Position numbers and translations under genes: made by a program. A DNA stretch of 64,000 bases, from the NCBI GenBank assembly GCA_039621445.1, contig CP154957.1, forward strand, positions 29,238,958-29,302,957, written 5' to 3'. Positions 60,536-64,000 of the stretch are shown here, one piece after another. Source of the DNA: Euglena gracilis (lineage: Eukaryota > Euglenida > Euglenophyceae > Euglenales). The notes beneath the pieces are model-generated. The model did no database searches and was not told the DNA's origin. It was given only the letters and a program-made list of their open reading frames with translations. Numbering within the stretch: the stretch's first letter is position 1; every line of letters starts with the position of its first letter.

Positions 60536-60930
60536 AAGGTGTCAGGGGAGGCCTCGTCATCGCCAACTCCGGCAACAAAGGAGCAGCAAGAAGCCCCCCC
60601 ACACGCACGAACAAACTCACCAAAACAGAGCAGCCGGCAAGGACAGAAGGACCTCGCCATCTTCATGTGCTCCGCCCTCCTGGTGCCTTCCTCCTCCTTC
60701 CTGTGTCGTGGGAGTCCGAGTCCCCGGAGTCGCACTCCCTCGAGGAAAACCGACAAAGGAGGGAGGTGCACCGAGGTCAAAGAACAAAGACCTTGTTCAT
60801 CCATGTCAATAATTGAACTTTTGACAGTTTGGCGATTAATTGATGTTACTCTGGTCCGTCTGCTCCCCTGCCCTGGCCGGCGGCGGTCCAATAGGAACTG
60901 TCCAAGAAGCCAACCATTTCCCCAGGTTGG

Positions 60931-60968
60931 GCCGCGGCCCGACCAATTTTTTTTTGGTCGGCCGCGGC
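60931..60968. repeat. 15-bp inverted repeat around T-run
   Basis: GCCGCGGCCCGACCAA and TTGGTCGGCCGCGGC pair with one bulge around a T-run loop. It could form a strong hairpin followed by GC-rich sequence. Function unknown; it lies at the C/D element boundary. Confidence 0.6.
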
Positions 60969-61304
60969 CAGCGGCGACCCCACCTCCCGTGGCCTCCACC
61001 CCTTTGCGGCGGGCCCTTCCTGACGGGGTTGCCGGGGTTCCCCCGCCCCAGCAGAGGTGAGCTTCGCGACACCTCGGGCTACGCCCTTTGCCCATGTAAG
61101 GCCATGCATTGTTCGCCGGTGGTGTTGTTTGCAGTGTTTTCGGTGCGCTGGGTTAGGAGGTCCCTCTTTGTTCCTTTTTTTTTGCCGGAGTTGGCTGATT
61201 CTTAATTTGCCGTTCGACAACCAGAAAAAAAGCTTCAATTCAAGAACCTTCACAATTGGATATCAAAGAGTTAAGCCAATCGAATTATCCGGAGGGCGGC
61301 GCTC

Positions 61305-61529
61305 GTGGAGAATATCAAATCAAAGTTTGTTGACATATTCAAGACCTCAGTGAAATATGCTGTTGCGAAGATAAAGAAGAGCATCGCTGGACAACAAGAA
61401 CTGGCTGCCGCTACAGCTGGACGACCTGACGACCCAGTGCAATCGTGGCGATCCGTGGCTGTCCCTTCCCCCCAGAAAAAGTTTCTTAAAACCCACCCAG
61501 TGACAGCCACGGACTTTGGCAGACAGTAA
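61305..61529 (+). pseudogene. DIRS D gag N-terminal remnant
   Basis: ATG 61305; ENIKSKFVDIFKTSVKYAVA then PVQSWRSVAVPSPQKKF and TDFGRQ, corresponding to the beginning of the DIRS B gag frame (PWLPFSQKKFPQK, TDPGRQ). Stops after 74 codons. Confidence 0.45.
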
Positions 61530-62042
61530 GAAAAACCTGACGGGCACAAAGGAAACACACGTGTCAGGCGACTACGGCCAGGGCCATGCATACCCATATC
61601 CAAGCTAAACAAATGCATTGTTCAAGCTGGGCCATGGATGCCACAACAGAAATGGCCATGGAGGCAGATTCCACAAACACATGCCCAGCGGCAGGGGCGG
61701 GAGGACAGGTCCACAACCGCCCCCCCCCAACCATTTCTTCATCACAACCCCTTTCAGGGGAGAGGGAGGGGCCCAGAGGCCCCACAGGATTTTCACTAGG
61801 TCGTCAGGCCGTCCAGCTGCATTGCGTCGTCAGGCCGAAATGCAGCGGCTTTTGTTGTCCAGCGATGCGCTTCTTCATCTTCAAAATTGCATGTTTCATT
61901 GAAGTCTTGGATATGCCAACAAAATTTGAAATTTATTCTCTGCACGAGCATCGCCTTCCGGACAATTCGATTTACTTAAGTCTTTGATATCCAGTTTTGA
62001 AGGATCTTGAATTGAAGGACGTTTTTTTACTGGGTTGTCGAA

Positions 62043-62164
62043 GGGGAAATTAAGCACCAACCGACTCGGGCGAAAAGGGGCACTAAGCGGGACCTCTAAG
62101 CGCGGGGAAATTAAGCATCAACCGACTCGGGCGAAAAAGGGCACTAAGCGGGACCTCTAAGCGC
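62043..62164. repeat. 61-bp tandem duplication in DIRS D right end
   Basis: Two adjacent copies of GGGGAAATTAAGCA...GGGACCTCTAAGCGC (62043-62103, 62104-62164) with two differences. Confidence 0.85.
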
Positions 62165-62290
62165 ACCGAAAACAATCCAACCAACGCCGCCGGGGAACAA
62201 GGCATGGCCTCAGAAGGTCTTTGCGCTTTGCCCTCGGTGTCCCTTCCTCCCTTGTCGGTGTTCTTCCAGGGAGTGCAATGTTTCAAGAGC

Positions 62291-62539
62291 GCAGCGGCCT
62301 TATGGCACAGCGAAGCACAATGACCTTATGTAAATCCTTCTGACCAAATAGCCGTGCCCGTTAAGCGCGCAATTTGGGCTACAACAAAATAGAGACGTAA
62401 ATCTGGAGTTTTTAAAAAAGCAACGCACGGACACTTCCTCTCTTCCCATTAACAAAAAGGTTTCACCAAAAAGCACAAAATCTTTTTATCGTCCACAAAA
62501 AAAAGGTCCCCAAATCAACGAAATAACAAACAATTCATA
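62291..62539. other. Probable 3' flank of the HRQ1-like gene
   Basis: Non-coding; nothing else recognised. Confidence 0.4.
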
Positions 62540-63652
62540 TCAGTAGAAGAGGAGGTCTCTCAAGATCATCAGCGCCGCTACTTTGTCCAGCCCTTCGTTA
62601 TAACAATCGCACTTGGGTGAGTAAATGCAGTGCAGGCACCCCCCGGTGCAGCCACAGCTTGCGATGCACCGATAGCAGTCCTGGAGGATGGAGCTGCCGT
62701 ATTGGAAAGCACGGGACGTCTCACCAGAGGGACGCCGACAAAGGGCGTTCTCACACACCGTTCCCGGAGTTCCCGGAGTTCGCCGTCACACCCAAGGACA
62801 CTGCAATTCACATGTACTTCACATTGACCTGTTTTCTCTGGATAATTTTGCGAAGTGAGTGAGTGGAACCCTTTGTTGCGCTAAGGTTTCTTGTCTGTTT
62901 ATGGCCGGCTTGAACTCCGCTTCTGGCTAAATGTGCTGTATCGTGAGTGGGACCCTTACAACAGTGCTCCTTTGATGCTCCACCTGGCCGTGTGAGAAAC
63001 CCTGGTGGAGGATTTCAGCGCTGGTTCGAGCGCTGTGGGCCAGCTTAATAGCTTAATGAAACACCACCGATCACATTTTGAAACATCTCGAACGTCGAAC
63101 ATGTGTGGACGAGCACCCGCTGGCCGAAGACAGAAAGACTCAACAGGCCAACCCAACCCCCAATGCTTACCCATGTCTGCCCTTCCTCCGCAGCATCGCC
63201 CTGCACATCCCCATCCCGCCCTCCACCTGGTCGAAGATGCAGAGGACAGCGCCGCGGCGCTGCGGGTGCCGGTCCACCGTGACGCCGGAGATGTCCCACA
63301 GGTCGGCCGGCCCCAAGGCCCCCATCCACGGGGGAGTGGATCCCAAAAACCCCACAGATGTCTGGCGGGGGCACCCCCCAAATGTCCATTTCAGCAGAAG
63401 TGCAACCACGAGCACACCGTTGATGGGGACTTGCCCGCCACGTACAGCGGCAGCAGCTGCAGGGCGGTGTGCAGCACAGCGTGCAGGCCGCTGTAGAAGT
63501 TGCGGCCGCGCCGAAGCACGGCGTCGCGGATGGGCGTGGGGACGTCGAGCCAGAACCCGGACGGTGGCGCACAACGGCTCCGGCTGGGGAAGCCATTGTG
63601 TGGGTGTGCCGTACTCCTGCGGCGGGTATGACAGGGGGCAAGTGTCGAAGAT
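62540..63652 (-). CDS. HRQ1: HRQ1/DUF1998-type helicase, C-terminal exons
   Basis: The 3' end of a superfamily 2 helicase of the Hrq1/MrfA (RecQ4-like) family, acting in genome maintenance. Minus-strand exons: 63652 to about 63442 (SYPPQEYGT, then in a shifted frame FWLDVPTPIRDAVLRRGRNF, FYSGLHAVLHTALQLLPLY), about 63307-63171 (DLWDISGVTVDRHPQRRGAV, IFDQVEGGMGM, ending at donor GTAAGC), and about 62715-62540 (CGCTGGCLHCIYSPKCDCYN, LDKVAALMILRDLL, TGA). The last exon is the family's C-terminal Cys cluster CxC...GCxxCI..PxC, a zinc site. The frame change in the first exon (near 63575) and the lack of a clear AG before DLWDIS leave splice sites uncertain. The helicase core lies beyond the window. 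Confidence 0.75.
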
Positions 63653-64000
63653 CTGACCCGTGTGAGTGACAGCAGCCCCGCCTCTGACCTGTCACTCCAG
63701 TGGTCACTGGATCATTTCGGGCAATTTCTTGTGACGATGAGGCGCCAGAACGTTGAAACTTCTGATCTCCTTGAAATTAAAAAAACACAAACTTCCCAGG
63801 CACCCTTTCATTTGAGTTTCACCAGAATGGGCGGAACTTCTGTTGCACTCTCCGTGAATGATTCGGAGAAACCCGAAAATCGATCATTTTTTAAAAGCTA
63901 ACAAAGAACACTGCTGGTTCGCATGGGGAGGGGGTGGCGGGGAAGCCATTCAACCCCTGGGCCATTTCAGGGATGGGACTGCGCCCAGCATTTGTGGTAG
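63653..64000. other. Probable intron of the HRQ1-like gene
   Basis: A minus-strand acceptor GGTCAG precedes the exon at 63652. No further helicase motif is recognised up to the window end. Confidence 0.4.

Larger units (their letters stand above)
58940..60790 (+). mobile_element. DIRS-like element C, truncated
   Basis: RNase H fragment, a short inverted-repeat insertion, recombinase remains, and an inverted right terminal repeat (60545-60690) like that of DIRS A. No gag or RT seen. Borders approximate. Confidence 0.6.
61060..62290 (+). mobile_element. DIRS-like element D, short internal-deletion form
   Basis: Left terminal repeat 61080-61200 in the same orientation as DIRS A left; gag N-terminal remnant; right terminal repeat 62060-62250 inverted (GGCACTAAGCGGGACCTC, GGCATGGCC). 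All pol and recombinase sequence is missing, so a non-autonomous derivative. Confidence 0.6.

Overview
This is a 64 kb piece of a large, repeat-rich nuclear genome from a eukaryote, most likely a unicellular alga or other protist. The evidence is spliced protein-coding genes at both ends, interstitial TTAGGG-type repeats, (CA)n microsatellites, long C/G homopolymers, and several DIRS-like and Ty3/gypsy-like retrotransposons. One intron of the left-hand gene can only be read as GA-AG, which recalls dinoflagellates, but I cannot name the organism.

Layout. (1) 1-7940: the C-terminal half of a DRG2-type GTPase gene (+ strand, at least five exons). Its introns carry a (CA)/(GCAC) microsatellite, a TTAGGG tract and several short elements with inverted, poly-C-ended termini. 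(2) About 8400-30720: DIRS-like element A (gag-like region, RNase H, an NPPW/methyltransferase-like piece, tyrosine recombinase, inverted terminal repeats). It is split at 11280 by a 17.9 kb gypsy element, gypsy-1. Gypsy-1 has two apparently identical 432-bp LTRs, a 5-bp target duplication (CTTCG), a primer-binding site, a polypurine tract, a very long Gag, a protease, an RT-RNaseH-integrase-chromodomain Pol, and about 6 kb of unrecognised coding sequence after pol. Its DNA is studded with short perfect hairpins, many closed by UNCG-type loops. (3) About 30690-37830: decayed DIRS-like element B, split inside its recombinase by a 2.7 kb LTR element without pol. (4) 37830-42240: dispersed repeat R, a 347-bp tandem duplication and a truncated DIRS-like element E. 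(5) 42243-57345, minus strand: GC-rich, decayed gypsy-2, which carries a cytosine-5 DNA methyltransferase-like domain between gag and protease and an Env-like transmembrane ORF after pol. It has been invaded by a 2.5 kb LTR element flanked by a 55-bp duplication, by a poly-C element, and by a 783-bp TRIM-like element whose LTRs contain tRNA-Val-like Pol III box A and box B sequences. (6) 57345-62290: fragments of two more DIRS-like elements (C, D), repeat R and another short inverted-repeat element. (7) 62540-63652, minus strand: the 3' end of a spliced HRQ1/DUF1998-type helicase gene.

How it fits together: two housekeeping genes converge on a roughly 54 kb nest of retroelements. The relative order of several insertions can be read from what interrupts what. 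Gypsy-1 is the youngest large insertion (LTRs identical by eye); the DIRS elements and gypsy-2 are old and broken by stops, frameshifts and deletions. Family calls rest on motifs read by eye; no database search was run.
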